64,000 nt of DNA, taken from NCBI GenBank assembly GCA_041483675.1, contig JBGPGE010000008.1, positions 4,200 through 68,199 on the forward strand. Direction: 5' to 3'. This DNA is from 2-12-FULL-60-19 sp041483675. Lineage in GTDB: Bacteria; Desulfobacterota; Binatia; UBA9968. Under the pieces are notes generated by a model. That model saw only the letters and a list, made by a program, of their open reading frames with translations, was not told the origin of the DNA and ran no database searches. Position 1 is the stretch's first letter; every line of letters begins with the position of its first letter. Made by a program: the position numbers and the translations under genes. Positions 20,334-28,666 of this stretch are shown in pieces.

Positions 20334-22406
20334 TCAAGCGGTCGGAGCCGAAGGCGTAAGCGGGAACGTGACACGGAACACGGTTCCTTTTCCTCGCTCG
20401 CTGGAATAGGAAACGGCGCCTCCATGGGCTGAAATAATCTGCCGCACGATCACCAGGCCGAGTCCGGTGCCCGATTCCTTCGTCGTGACGAACGGCTCGA
20501 AGACATCGACTCCATCCGGAATCCCGACACCGCTGTCGAAGATTTCCAGGAGCACTTCCCCACCGGCCTCGCGCGCCCGCAGCGTCAACGCGCCGCCGCG
20601 CGGCATCGCCTCGGTGGAATTCTTAATCAAGTTCAAGATCGCTTGCTTGAGCTTGTCGCCGTCAGCTTGCACAAACGGCAGGTCCGGAGGAAAAACCTGC
20701 TCGACGCGGATGCCCAGGGCGGCGCAACGACTCCTTTCAAGCTCGACGACTTCCTTAGTCACGGCGGCCAAGGAAGTCGGCCGCAAACTGTACTTATCTC
20801 GCCGCGAGAGCGAGCTGAACTCGTGAAGCAGATTGCTGAGGCGGGAAATCTCGTCCGTCAGCCTGCGCAGCGTGGACTTGGCGGGTCCGTCCAAACCTGC
20901 TCCCTCACGCCCCAGATGCCGTTCAAGAAGTTGCGCCGTGAGCGACATGCTGTTGAGCGGGTTGCCGATTTCGTGGGCCAGCTTAGCCGCGGTGGCGCCA
21001 ATGGCGGCCAAACGTTCGCTCTCGATCAATCGATCTTGGAGCTTGGATTTTTCGGAGATGTCGCGAACGAAAGCCGTATAGCGGATATCGCCTTCGGTCG
21101 CGACCTCGGTGACCGAAAGCTCGGCGGGGAACACATCGCCGTTTTTCCTTCGCGCCGCTACGGTCCGAATGCGCCCGATGACCCGTCGCTCTCCGGTCCG
21201 CTCGTAGCGGGCGATATAGTCCTCATGCTCGCTGGCGTAAGGCTCGGCCATGAGGAGGCCGATTTTCTGTCCCTGCACTTCGCCCGTCGCGTAGCCGAAG
21301 ATTTTCTCCGCCGACCGGTTGAACAGCTTGATCCTTCCCGCTCGGTCGATCGAGACCACGCCATCCTGCGTCGCCTCGATGAGAGTCTGCAGCCACGTTT
21401 CCGCTCGCGCTCGCTCGCGGACGTCGATCTCCTCGGCGCGCTTGCGCTCGGTAATGTCCATGGAGATGCCGCAGACGGCGTATAGAACGCCGGCGGAGTT
21501 GCGTAGCGGGAATTTGTTCGAGCTATAGACGTGAAGGCCGTCGTCCTGCATGACTTGCTCCTCGAACTCAAGGGGAACTCCGGCCTCAATGGTTTTAAGA
21601 TCGTTCGCCCGGTACGCATCCGCCAACTCTTTCGGGAAAATGTCGTGATCGGTTTTTCCGGCGATCTGTTCCGCGCTTAAGTGAAACAATTTTTCGTATT
21701 GGCGATTCACCAGCAGGTATCGCCCTTCCCGGTCCTTCAGGTAGATGATCCTCGTCGAGGTGTCGACGATCGCGCGCAGACGTCCCTCGCTCTCGCGCAG
21801 CGCGTGCTCGGCGCGCTTCAGCTCCAAAACCGGGCCTAGGTGACTCGCAATCATCGAGATGGTCTCGATGTGCGCCTTGTCTTCTTTGCGAAGCTCGAAG
21901 GCCCAGAACACCAGGACAGCCACCACCCGGCCGCCCGCCATGACGGGAATGCCCAGCGAGGTCTTGAGCCCCGCCTCCTTTGCGATCTGGAAGCGGAGGT
22001 TTTCCGGAACTGCTGAAATATCTGCAATCCACTCCGGCTGCCTCGATGCCCAGACCCGGCCGGGGAGACCGATGCCCGGACCAAACGCGACGCCCTCGCT
22101 AAACAACCTAAAAGGACGGAGGCCCTCGCGGGTCGCGCAGCATACCGGCCTGAATTCCAGAATTTCTCCGGCAGAGTTCGGGACCCACGCCTCACAATGA
22201 TCCCACCCCAAAGCGGCGCACACTCCCTCCAGCGTCGCCGCCAGGGCGGAATTGAAATCGGCGGCCTCGCTGACCGCTTCAGCGATTTGCAGAAAGAGCT
22301 GGAAACGGAAGTCTTCGCTCTTCGAAGGCGTGGGAGCGAGAGTGGATCTTTTTTTTGGATGGCTATGTCGGGTCGTAAGCATCCAAAACTCAATCCCGGC
22401 ATTCAC
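20334..22406 (-). CDS. Soluble GAF-PAS-PAS sensor histidine kinase
   Basis: A 690-residue kinase without transmembrane helices. Order: GAF domain (about 35-200, FLQIAEAVSEAADF to LVFWAFELRKED), PAS 1 (about 215-335, with DHDIFPKELADAYR and a C-terminal DITERKRAEE), PAS 2 (about 345-465, ending FVRDISEKSKLQ), HisKA with phospho-His in AKLAHEIGNPLNS, and HATPase_c with N box LNLIKNSTEAM, G1 DSGVGIP and G2 GTGLGL. The sensing must be of a cytoplasmic signal; no haem or Fe-S ligands are obvious. It begins at GTG 22406, though ATG 22382 is possible. It lies 229 bp upstream of the sigma-54 response regulator and is its likely partner. Confidence 0.92.
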   Translation of the reverse strand: MNAGIEFWMLTTRHSHPKKRSTLAPTPSKSEDFRFQLFLQIAEAVSEAADFNSALAATLEGVCAALGWDHCEAWVPNSAGEILEFRPVCCATREGLRPFRLFSEGVAFGPGIGLPGRVWASRQPEWIADISAVPENLRFQIAKEAGLKTSLGIPVMAGGRVVAVLVFWAFELRKEDKAHIETISMIASHLGPVLELKRAEHALRESEGRLRAIVDTSTRIIYLKDREGRYLLVNRQYEKLFHLSAEQIAGKTDHDIFPKELADAYRANDLKTIEAGVPLEFEEQVMQDDGLHVYSSNKFPLRNSAGVLYAVCGISMDITERKRAEEIDVRERARAETWLQTLIEATQDGVVSIDRAGRIKLFNRSAEKIFGYATGEVQGQKIGLLMAEPYASEHEDYIARYERTGERRVIGRIRTVAARRKNGDVFPAELSVTEVATEGDIRYTAFVRDISEKSKLQDRLIESERLAAIGATAAKLAHEIGNPLNSMSLTAQLLERHLGREGAGLDGPAKSTLRRLTDEISRLSNLLHEFSSLSRRDKYSLRPTSLAAVTKEVVELERSRCAALGIRVEQVFPPDLPFVQADGDKLKQAILNLIKNSTEAMPRGGALTLRAREAGGEVLLEIFDSGVGIPDGVDVFEPFVTTKESGTGLGLVIVRQIISAHGGAVSYSSERGKGTVFRVTFPLTPSAPTA

Positions 22407-22511
22407 CCTGCCGGCTTGAGCAAGCCTACTGCGTGTTCCACATGAACGTCAAGAGCCGAGTTGGCTTGGACGGAGATGGGAAAGATGGTAGGTAACTCAG
22501 GATGCGCGCGG

Positions 22512-22606
22512 GGAGAAGGAAGAGGCCCGGTGGCTTCGCTGGTCTTCAAAACCAGTCTGGGGGTCGTAAGGTCCCCGGAGGGTTCGACTCCCTCCCTTCT
22601 CCGCCA
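22512..22606 (+). tRNA. selC: tRNA-Sec (anticodon UCA)
   Basis: A 95-nt selenocysteine tRNA. The 8-bp acceptor stem GGAGAAGG pairs with CCTTCTCC, followed by discriminator G and an encoded CCA. The anticodon arm GCTGGTC TTCAAAA CCAGT carries UCA, the long variable arm is present, and the T arm reads GGAGGGTTCGACTCCCTCC. The extended 13-bp acceptor-plus-T helix is diagnostic of tRNA-Sec. It stands alone between the kinase and an ornithine-cyclodeaminase-like gene; selA, selB and selD are not in the window, and no UGA-interrupted reading frame is evident here. Confidence 0.96.
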
Positions 22607-22649
22607 AGTTTACTTTTTCGTATAAGATTATTTTTCCGTACCTGGGATT

Positions 22650-23648
22650 TTATATCGACACCTCCGTGCCGATACCTTTCGCTCGCGCAAGTCCGTAAAC
22701 CCACGCGGCCATGGCCGGATCCCAGACGGAAGAGGCCGGCACCAGGGAGGTGATAATTTCCTCATCGTTCGTCCGACCCGGCAGAACACCGGTAACCACG
22801 TCGTGGAGCTCCTGGCATTTCTCCTCAAACTCGGCGAGCCGGCCTTGAGCCTCTAAAGTTTTGAAAGGTTCCCGCGGCGGCCGATCGTGGAGCGCCTGCT
22901 CCTTCCAGGTTGAAAAGAAACGTCCTCGCTCTAAGGTCCTCACATCCACCTCGCCGGGCGCCAACGAGATCACGAGCGCGCCGGGTTGGAGCCAGTCGCC
23001 ATCGTAAACCGGACGATGCGCATTGGTCGCCGCGATGAGAATATCGGCGCTCTCTACAACCTTCTTAGGCTCCTCTTCCGGCTCGACCTCGACGGAAAGG
23101 AGTGCTCCCATATCGTGAGCATAGCTCAGACGATGCTCCGGGTTCGGGCTGTATACTTTGATGCGCCGAAACTTGCGCACGCAGGCGACCGCCTCCGCCG
23201 CCCGCCGGGCAATCCGTCCCGTGCCGATGACCCCCAGGGTGTCGATGCTGGAACGGGAAAGATACTTCGCCGCCACCCCGGCCGGCGCGCCGGTGCGGAT
23301 GTAGTGGAGCCAGCTATCATTGATAATCGCTCTAAGCGTCATGTCTTCAAAACTAAAAAGGACGAGTAAGGCGCTGGCTTCGCCGCTTTTTCTCGGCCCT
23401 ACGGTATAGGTGCGAAACCCCGCGGCGTCGAAGGCCGGCACGATCGCCGGCAATACCCTGAGTGTGCGCTCGCCAAAACCGGCGCGCCTCTGCGAATCGC
23501 CGCCCGGCGGATACGGCAGGTGGACGCGCGGATGGTTGGTGACCTCTCCCGATGCCTGAAGATGGAAACACCTCTCGATGACCTCGATCGCGCCGGCCAT
23601 CGGCGGATTCAAGGCCTTTACGTCTGCGTCGTTCAGGATCAAGACCAT
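22650..23648 (-). CDS. Ornithine cyclodeaminase/mu-crystallin family protein
   Basis: A 332-residue NAD(P)-dependent enzyme of the OCD/mu-crystallin superfamily. The Rossmann motif is GVIGTGRIARRAAEAVA near residue 140. N-terminal residues VLILNDADVKAL and the conserved Arg/Lys active-site region (GFRTYTVGPRKSG) fit the family. Members include ornithine cyclodeaminase, alanine dehydrogenases and ketimine reductases, and the substrate cannot be assigned. It is divergent from the PaaK-UbiD operon with about 225 bp between, so it may act on the same aromatic or amino-acid pathway, though this is only positional. Confidence 0.85.
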   Translation of the reverse strand: MVLILNDADVKALNPPMAGAIEVIERCFHLQASGEVTNHPRVHLPYPPGGDSQRRAGFGERTLRVLPAIVPAFDAAGFRTYTVGPRKSGEASALLVLFSFEDMTLRAIINDSWLHYIRTGAPAGVAAKYLSRSSIDTLGVIGTGRIARRAAEAVACVRKFRRIKVYSPNPEHRLSYAHDMGALLSVEVEPEEEPKKVVESADILIAATNAHRPVYDGDWLQPGALVISLAPGEVDVRTLERGRFFSTWKEQALHDRPPREPFKTLEAQGRLAEFEEKCQELHDVVTGVLPGRTNDEEIITSLVPASSVWDPAMAAWVYGLARAKGIGTEVSI

Positions 23649-23872
23649 AAAAAGCTAACCTCTCCTACCGATCCTTAGAGACGACCGTCGCTCCCGTCAA
23701 GCGATCGGGAAGAGGAACAGCTCCCATCCTCGTCGGCCTTCCGCCCAGCGAGTCGAACCGCATTTCACGCGCCTGTCGTGAGACGATCCTCTACCACTTT
23801 CTCAGATATTATTGTAACCTCCCGGTGGACCCCAACTTTGCCTTTTGCCTTTGGGTTTGAGAATAGCTTGAG

Positions 23873-25237
23873 ATGGCTGACGGCGACCTGAGCGAGCTAG
23901 AAGACTACCCTCCTCCCCCAAAAAGTTGGGAGATCGAAACCGCGCCTAGAGAACGGCTGGAGAAGATCCAGGATCTGGGATTGAAGCGTCTCATCCAAAG
24001 GGCCTGGGACCACATCCCTTTTTATCGCGAGCGCTGGGAGGCTCAGGGGATTCGCCCCGAGGAGATCCGGGAGCGCGGCGATCTCGGCAAGCTGCCGGTC
24101 GTTTGCAAGAGAGACCTGGAGGCGAGCCTCCTCGCCCATCCACCCTTCGGCAACTACCAGGGGGACTTTCCTGCGGTGCGCATCCAGGCAAGCTCGGGCA
24201 GCACGGGCCAGCCCAAGCCCTTTTTCCATACCATGCATGATTGGCAGGCCATCGCCAATTTTTGGGCCCGACGGCTTCACGCGCAGGGAGTTCAACGGGG
24301 AGATATCGTGCAGGTGGCTTTTGCCTATTCGCTCTTCATCGTTGGCTTCACATCGACCGAGGGAGCCATGAAGTTGGGCGCCCTGGTGGTCCCCACGGGA
24401 AGCGGCGCAGTCACGCCAAGCGAAAGGCAATTGAAAATCGCCCGTGACTGGGGGACGACGGTTCTGGTGGGGACTCCCTCTTACGTTTTGCACCTGGCCG
24501 ATGTCGCCGAAAGGATGGGGTTCGACAGGCGAAAGGATTTCCGCTTGCGCTTGACGATCCACACCTCGGAGCCTTTGACCGAGCCGGCGCGCCGCGCCAT
24601 CGAAGAGAGGTGGGGGGTCCAGGCTTATGACAATTTCGGCAGTGTCGAGACCGGGGCGCCGACGTTCGAGTGCAGGGAGAAAAACGGCTACCACATCAAC
24701 GAAGACGGCTATATTTTCGAAGTCCTCGATCCTGAAAGCTACGAGCCTGTGGCCCCCGGCCGGGACGGCGTCGTGGTCGTCACCAGCCTGTTCAAAGAGG
24801 CCGCGCCGGTCATCCGCTACAATCTAGACGACGTCTCCTCTTTGCTGGAGGGCCCCTGCCCCTGCGGCAGGAGCACCAGGAGACTCGCCAAGGTCAAAGG
24901 GCGCGTAAGCGAGATGGTGAAAATCCGCGGCGTGGCCTTCTACCCGACGATGGTCGAGACGGTTCTCGAGAGATTGCCCGAATTGATGCGCGAATATTTC
25001 GTCGTCTTGGATCGCGTAGGCCAACAGGATACGGTGACGGTGCAGGTGGAGTGCCGGCTGGATGGCGCGGCCGGAGCGTCTATTAAAGAAACGCTGGAAC
25101 GGGAGTTGAAGGCGACCACCGGGCTTTCCATGGCGGCCGAACTCCTCGCGCCGGGCGAGCTGGCGCGCTCCATGAAAATCGAGGAGAGGATCAAAGCGAA
25201 AAGAATTTGGGACAGGAGAGGCAAAAACGATGTCTGA
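23873..25237 (+). CDS. Phenylacetate-CoA ligase-like AMP-forming ligase
   Basis: A 454-residue member of the PaaK branch of the ANL superfamily. The AMP/phosphate-binding loop is SSGSTGQPK near residue 110, the adenine/ribose region is YDNFGSVETGAP near residue 255, and the C-terminal hinge region includes CPCGRSTRRLAKVKGRVSEMVKIRG, where the CPCG cysteines resemble the Zn-like cluster of PaaK. It should activate an aryl or aryl-acetic acid as CoA thioester. It overlaps the UbiD gene by 8 bp, so the pair probably handles one aromatic carboxylate. Confidence 0.9.
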   Translation: MADGDLSELEDYPPPPKSWEIETAPRERLEKIQDLGLKRLIQRAWDHIPFYRERWEAQGIRPEEIRERGDLGKLPVVCKRDLEASLLAHPPFGNYQGDFPAVRIQASSGSTGQPKPFFHTMHDWQAIANFWARRLHAQGVQRGDIVQVAFAYSLFIVGFTSTEGAMKLGALVVPTGSGAVTPSERQLKIARDWGTTVLVGTPSYVLHLADVAERMGFDRRKDFRLRLTIHTSEPLTEPARRAIEERWGVQAYDNFGSVETGAPTFECREKNGYHINEDGYIFEVLDPESYEPVAPGRDGVVVVTSLFKEAAPVIRYNLDDVSSLLEGPCPCGRSTRRLAKVKGRVSEMVKIRGVAFYPTMVETVLERLPELMREYFVVLDRVGQQDTVTVQVECRLDGAAGASIKETLERELKATTGLSMAAELLAPGELARSMKIEERIKAKRIWDRRGKNDV

Positions 25238-26660
25238 CGACACCCGGGAATTTATCGAGACCCTGCGCTCCACGGGCGATCTGCTGGAGATCGACGACGA
25301 GGTGAGCTGGGATCTGGAGTTGGGGGCGATCAGCAGGTTGGCGTGCGAGAAGGACGGGCCGGCCCTCTGGTTCAAGCGCATCGCCGATTACCCGAAGGAC
25401 GTGTCGGTGTTCGTCAATCCAATGGCGACGTGGCGTCGTGTCGCCGCGGCCTTCGGGCTCGCGCCGACCTCTTCGGTCAAGGAGATTTATCAGGAGTATG
25501 AAAGGCGCGAGGGGAAGCTGATTCCGCCCGTGACCGTCGATCGCGGTCCGTGCAAGGAAGTGCGATGGGTGGGAGACAAAATCGACCTGTTCAACCTCCC
25601 CGCTCCCATGCTGCACGAAGGAGACGGCGGACGCTATATCGGCACGTGGGATCTCGCGGTCTCTCGCGACCCGAGCACCAACTGGGTCAATTGGGGGATG
25701 TATCGTTTTATGGTTTACGATTCGACCCATCTGACCGGCTTCCCCCGCCCTACAAGCCATCTGGGGAAGGTGTTCCAAGACCATTATGTTTCCAAGGGAA
25801 AAGCCATGCCGCTGGCGATTGTGATCGGCGCGGACCCGCTCTCTCATTTTGCCGCCGCGGCGACTTACCACCTCGGCGGCGACGAGGCCGCGCTTGCCGG
25901 CGGTCTTAAGGGAAGCCCGGTGGAGTTGATCCGCTGCGAAGCCAGCGATCTTCTCGTGCCGGCAAGGGCAGAGATTGTGATCGAGGGCGAGGCGCTGCCT
26001 GACCGAGTGGCTCTTGAGGGACCTTACGGAGAGTATCCGGGCTACCGAACCGGGGAGATGGGAAACGGCATCCTTGTTCGGGCTACCGCCGTCACGCACC
26101 GGCGCAGTCCGATTCTTACCGTGGACGCAACCGGGTACAAGGACGACAGCTCCACCATCACCGCCATGTCGGGGGCTGTAGCCATCAAGCGCCGGCTCGA
26201 GCGCCACGGCGTCCCTGTGGTCGATGTCTACCTCCCACCGGAGGGCGCCGTGCACCTGGCGGTGATTGCAGTGCAGTTCGGCGGGAAGGAGATCGCGCGC
26301 AAAATCCTCGAGACCCTCACTTCGAGGCGGGCGCTGCTCTCCAAGATTTTCATGGTCGAGACGGATGTGGATATCTTTGACATCGGCAAGGTGCTCCACG
26401 CCTTTTCCACCAAGTGCCATCCCGCCCACGGCGTGCACGCGGTGCATTACGAAGGCCGGGCCAATACTTTGACTCCGTGTTACAGCCAGGCCGAGCGCGC
26501 CGCCCAGAAAGGGGCGACCGTGCTGTTCGATTGTACCTGGCCCGGAGAGTGGTCGAGACAATGGGAGGTCCCGGTGAAGGCCACCCTGGACTCGATCTTC
26601 CCGGAATCGATTCGTCAGAAGGCGCTTGAGCGATGGAGGGGCTATGGCTTCAAACAGTAA
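25230..26660 (+). CDS. UbiD-family prenylated-FMN decarboxylase
   Basis: A 476-residue UbiD-type decarboxylase that would use prenylated FMN and a divalent metal to add or remove CO2 on an aromatic or alpha,beta-unsaturated acid. Family marks: N-terminal FIETLRSTGDLLEIDDEV; metal/prFMN region NWVNWGMYRF near residue 150; and the acid network GEALPDRVALEGPYGEYPGY near residue 255, containing the catalytic Glu-Arg-Glu set. It overlaps the ligase (8 bp) and the following small gene. No UbiX (flavin prenyltransferase) gene is in the window, so the cofactor must come from elsewhere. Confidence 0.92.
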   Translation: MSDDTREFIETLRSTGDLLEIDDEVSWDLELGAISRLACEKDGPALWFKRIADYPKDVSVFVNPMATWRRVAAAFGLAPTSSVKEIYQEYERREGKLIPPVTVDRGPCKEVRWVGDKIDLFNLPAPMLHEGDGGRYIGTWDLAVSRDPSTNWVNWGMYRFMVYDSTHLTGFPRPTSHLGKVFQDHYVSKGKAMPLAIVIGADPLSHFAAAATYHLGGDEAALAGGLKGSPVELIRCEASDLLVPARAEIVIEGEALPDRVALEGPYGEYPGYRTGEMGNGILVRATAVTHRRSPILTVDATGYKDDSSTITAMSGAVAIKRRLERHGVPVVDVYLPPEGAVHLAVIAVQFGGKEIARKILETLTSRRALLSKIFMVETDVDIFDIGKVLHAFSTKCHPAHGVHAVHYEGRANTLTPCYSQAERAAQKGATVLFDCTWPGEWSRQWEVPVKATLDSIFPESIRQKALERWRGYGFKQ

Positions 26661-26973
26661 GCGGAAGAGTTGGGAGACCTTCGTGCGGCGCCCGACGGAT
26701 CTGCCGGAAGGAGTGGAGATTCCGCTCGTCCTCAGGGACTTGAATCCCGGACGCCGAAAATATGGGATGCGCCACGTCGTCGCCATAGTCGGCAAGGACG
26801 AGCATCCGGCGCAAATGGATCTTCTTTACGTGCGCACCGTGGTGGGCGTTCTTCTTCCGGAGCCAATGAGAATCAAGATCCTCCGCGAACTTCCGATCGA
26901 GCTTCCGGGGCAGGCTTACCGCGACTTTTTCGGCGCTCTGCGCGCCGCGGCAAAAGAAGCGAAGCAAAATTAA
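26644..26973 (+). CDS. Small protein of unknown function in the UbiD operon
   Basis: A 109-residue basic protein that I do not recognise. It starts at ATG 26644, four nt after GGAGG and inside the last codons of ubiD (16-bp overlap), so it is translationally coupled. An alternative TTG at 26626 is less likely. It contains PRRKYGMRHVVAIVG-like strand segments and MDLLYVRTVVGVLLPEPMRIKIL, suggesting a small mixed alpha/beta fold; it lacks the cysteines of VdcD/ShdD-type small subunits. Its position suggests an accessory or regulatory partner of the decarboxylase. Confidence 0.65.
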   Translation: MASNSKRKSWETFVRRPTDLPEGVEIPLVLRDLNPGRRKYGMRHVVAIVGKDEHPAQMDLLYVRTVVGVLLPEPMRIKILRELPIELPGQAYRDFFGALRAAAKEAKQN

Positions 26974-27101
26974 CGAGAAAGTTTTTTAACGAGTGAATAA
27001 GCGCGCCGGATGTGGATCTTAGCCGGCGCCGTGAAAGGCGCTGCTCGGAGCGGGGGCCTACGACAAACGGAATTGCGCGGAGTCTGTGGGATAGAAGAAA
27101 A

Positions 27102-27133
27102 AGAAATGGGGGCGGTCGGCCGCCCCCATTTCT
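27102..27133. terminator. Strong bidirectional terminator
   Basis: A 14-bp perfect stem AGAAATGGGGGCGG / CCGCCCCCATTTCT with a 4-nt loop, flanked by an A-rich and a TTCT-containing side. It separates the convergent UbiD operon and the first type-A surface protein. The core GGGGGCGG is shared with the terminator at 31388-31426, which follows the second copy of the module. Confidence 0.8.
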
Positions 27134-27154
27134 TCCACTATCGGGGATCACTGA

Positions 27155-27784
27155 TCAGGGAACGGGACAATCACTGATGATTCTGGCAGCCTCGCCCGCT
27201 TTCGCAACCTCTATCGGAACCTCCTGCAGCTCGGTTTCGCGCATATGGAGGAACCTGCGGTTGCTATTATCGCTGGTCTGCGCCACATAATGTGTGAGCC
27301 AGCCTTTGGCCCCGGCCTGAACTCTTCTGGCCGCGTCCACGGTCAGGACCTTTACGGTGAAGTCGTGGCTGTCATAAGCGGCGAACTCCTGGATCAAGTT
27401 GACCTCCGCGTATTCGTTCCGATCGAGAGATTTAATCACGCATCCAAGCAAGAACGGCTGGCCGTTGGAAGTCGCGGCATAAGCCGCGACATAGGCCGAG
27501 AGCGAATTATTGGTCGGGTTGACCAACCGAACCACGGCCTCGACGGTGTCGGACTCGGCCAAGTTACCCCCGGCGCCATTCGTGAAGCACGCGTTGCCGA
27601 AACAGTCATGATCCTGGCCGTTCACGGCTCCAATAAGGTAGGCGGACAGGGAGCCGCCTTTTGATGGCAAATTCAACACTGACGAAATGAGCACGGCGCC
27701 CATAGCCAGCACACCCCCGACAGCAACCGCCGCCAGCGCCTGACTGCGGCCCCATTTTAACGATCTCAAATTAATAAACCTCAT
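27155..27784 (-). CDS. Type-A membrane-anchored extracytoplasmic protein, copy 1
   Basis: A 209-residue protein with one N-terminal helix (about 14-36) and the rest outside the membrane. After the helix come GGSLSAYLIGAVNGQ, a CFGNAC cysteine pair, a strand-rich segment containing VRLVNPTNNSLSAYVAAY, then KGWLTHYVAQT and a C-terminal ETELQEVPIEVAKAGEAARIISD. The start at ATG 27784 follows GGAG. It is about half identical by eye to the copy-2 protein at 31447-32091 and more distantly related to the two type-B proteins. Not a pilin (no G/E prepilin site). Function unknown; probably a surface or periplasmic protein of beta-sandwich type. Confidence 0.8.
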   Translation of the reverse strand: MRFINLRSLKWGRSQALAAVAVGGVLAMGAVLISSVLNLPSKGGSLSAYLIGAVNGQDHDCFGNACFTNGAGGNLAESDTVEAVVRLVNPTNNSLSAYVAAYAATSNGQPFLLGCVIKSLDRNEYAEVNLIQEFAAYDSHDFTVKVLTVDAARRVQAGAKGWLTHYVAQTSDNSNRRFLHMRETELQEVPIEVAKAGEAARIISDCPVP

Positions 27785-27839
27785 GCTTCGTCTCCTTCCC
27801 ACGTTGAGTCAAAATTTCATCTTCCCCTCGACGACTATT

Positions 27840-28475
27840 TTAAAGACAGGTATTGGTGATTCTGAGCAGCTCAGCGTTATTATTCGCCTTGAGCGCCTCC
27901 GCTGGAACTTCCTGGAGCCGGCTGGCGCGTGAGAACAGAGCTTGAGTCTGGTCACTGCTCTCGATCACGAAATGGGTCAACGCGCCCTTTAGCCCCGCCT
28001 GCACCCTGCTGAAGTCCGAGTCCAGCACCGTCACGACCTTTACGGCGCCGAACTGTGAATCTCCATTGCCGCCGAGAATATTGTTATTCACGTATACTCG
28101 CACCGTTTCGTTGGTCGACACGGTCCTGGTGGTACAGTCAACGAACGCCCCGCTTATATCGAACAGAGCGATGACGGCGTGCAGAGCCGTCGCTGTCGGG
28201 TTGGTCAGGTCGATGGCCGCGTCCGTCCGGTGGGGCAGGAAACCCTCGCCACCGCCGGTGTCGGCACAGGCTGCACCAATGCAGCTATTACCGAAAGTAC
28301 TGCGCGTCCTGAGATCGTAATAGCCCACCAGGTAGGGGCTCAGCGTCCCGCCATAGGAGGGGAAAACAAATACTTTTGTATAGATAAATCCTACGGCGAG
28401 CGTGCTCGCAACCACTACGCTTAGCAGCATTATCAGCCTCGGCTGCCGTTTTAAAAAGTTTGCCAAAGATGCCAT
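27840..28475 (-). CDS. Type-B membrane-anchored extracytoplasmic protein, copy 1
   Basis: A 211-residue protein of the same superfamily. N-terminal helix (about 12-33) is followed by GGTLSPYLVGYYDLRT, a CIGAAC pair, IDLTNPTATALHAVIALF, a second cysteine in AFVDCTTRTV, and the C-terminal SRLQEVPAEALKANNNAELLRI-type tail split by a final Cys-Leu. ATG at 28475 has GGAGGGG seven nt upstream. It precedes the type-A gene by 55 bp in the direction of transcription. Closest relative is the type-B copy at 32141-32797, so the B-A pair was duplicated as a unit. Confidence 0.8.
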   Translation of the reverse strand: MASLANFLKRQPRLIMLLSVVVASTLAVGFIYTKVFVFPSYGGTLSPYLVGYYDLRTRSTFGNSCIGAACADTGGGEGFLPHRTDAAIDLTNPTATALHAVIALFDISGAFVDCTTRTVSTNETVRVYVNNNILGGNGDSQFGAVKVVTVLDSDFSRVQAGLKGALTHFVIESSDQTQALFSRASRLQEVPAEALKANNNAELLRITNTCL

Positions 28476-28666
28476 AACTTGTCCCCTCCTCGTAATCGTC
28501 AGATTGGCTCTCCGTGAGCGGGAGCTTTGAATGTGCGCAACATACCTCGTGAGAAAGCGGCTGTCAAGACAAATTTTTAGCGCCTCGGCTATTCAGTATT
28601 GCGCCTTCTGGCCTCTGCGCAGCCGACACCGAACGCCCCCTCTTTTAGCCCACCGATCCTCGTATG

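Noticed and set aside
25191..26795. A 534-codon minus-strand ORF opposite ubiD
   Set aside because: Shadow frame of a well-supported UbiD gene; no recognisable motif.
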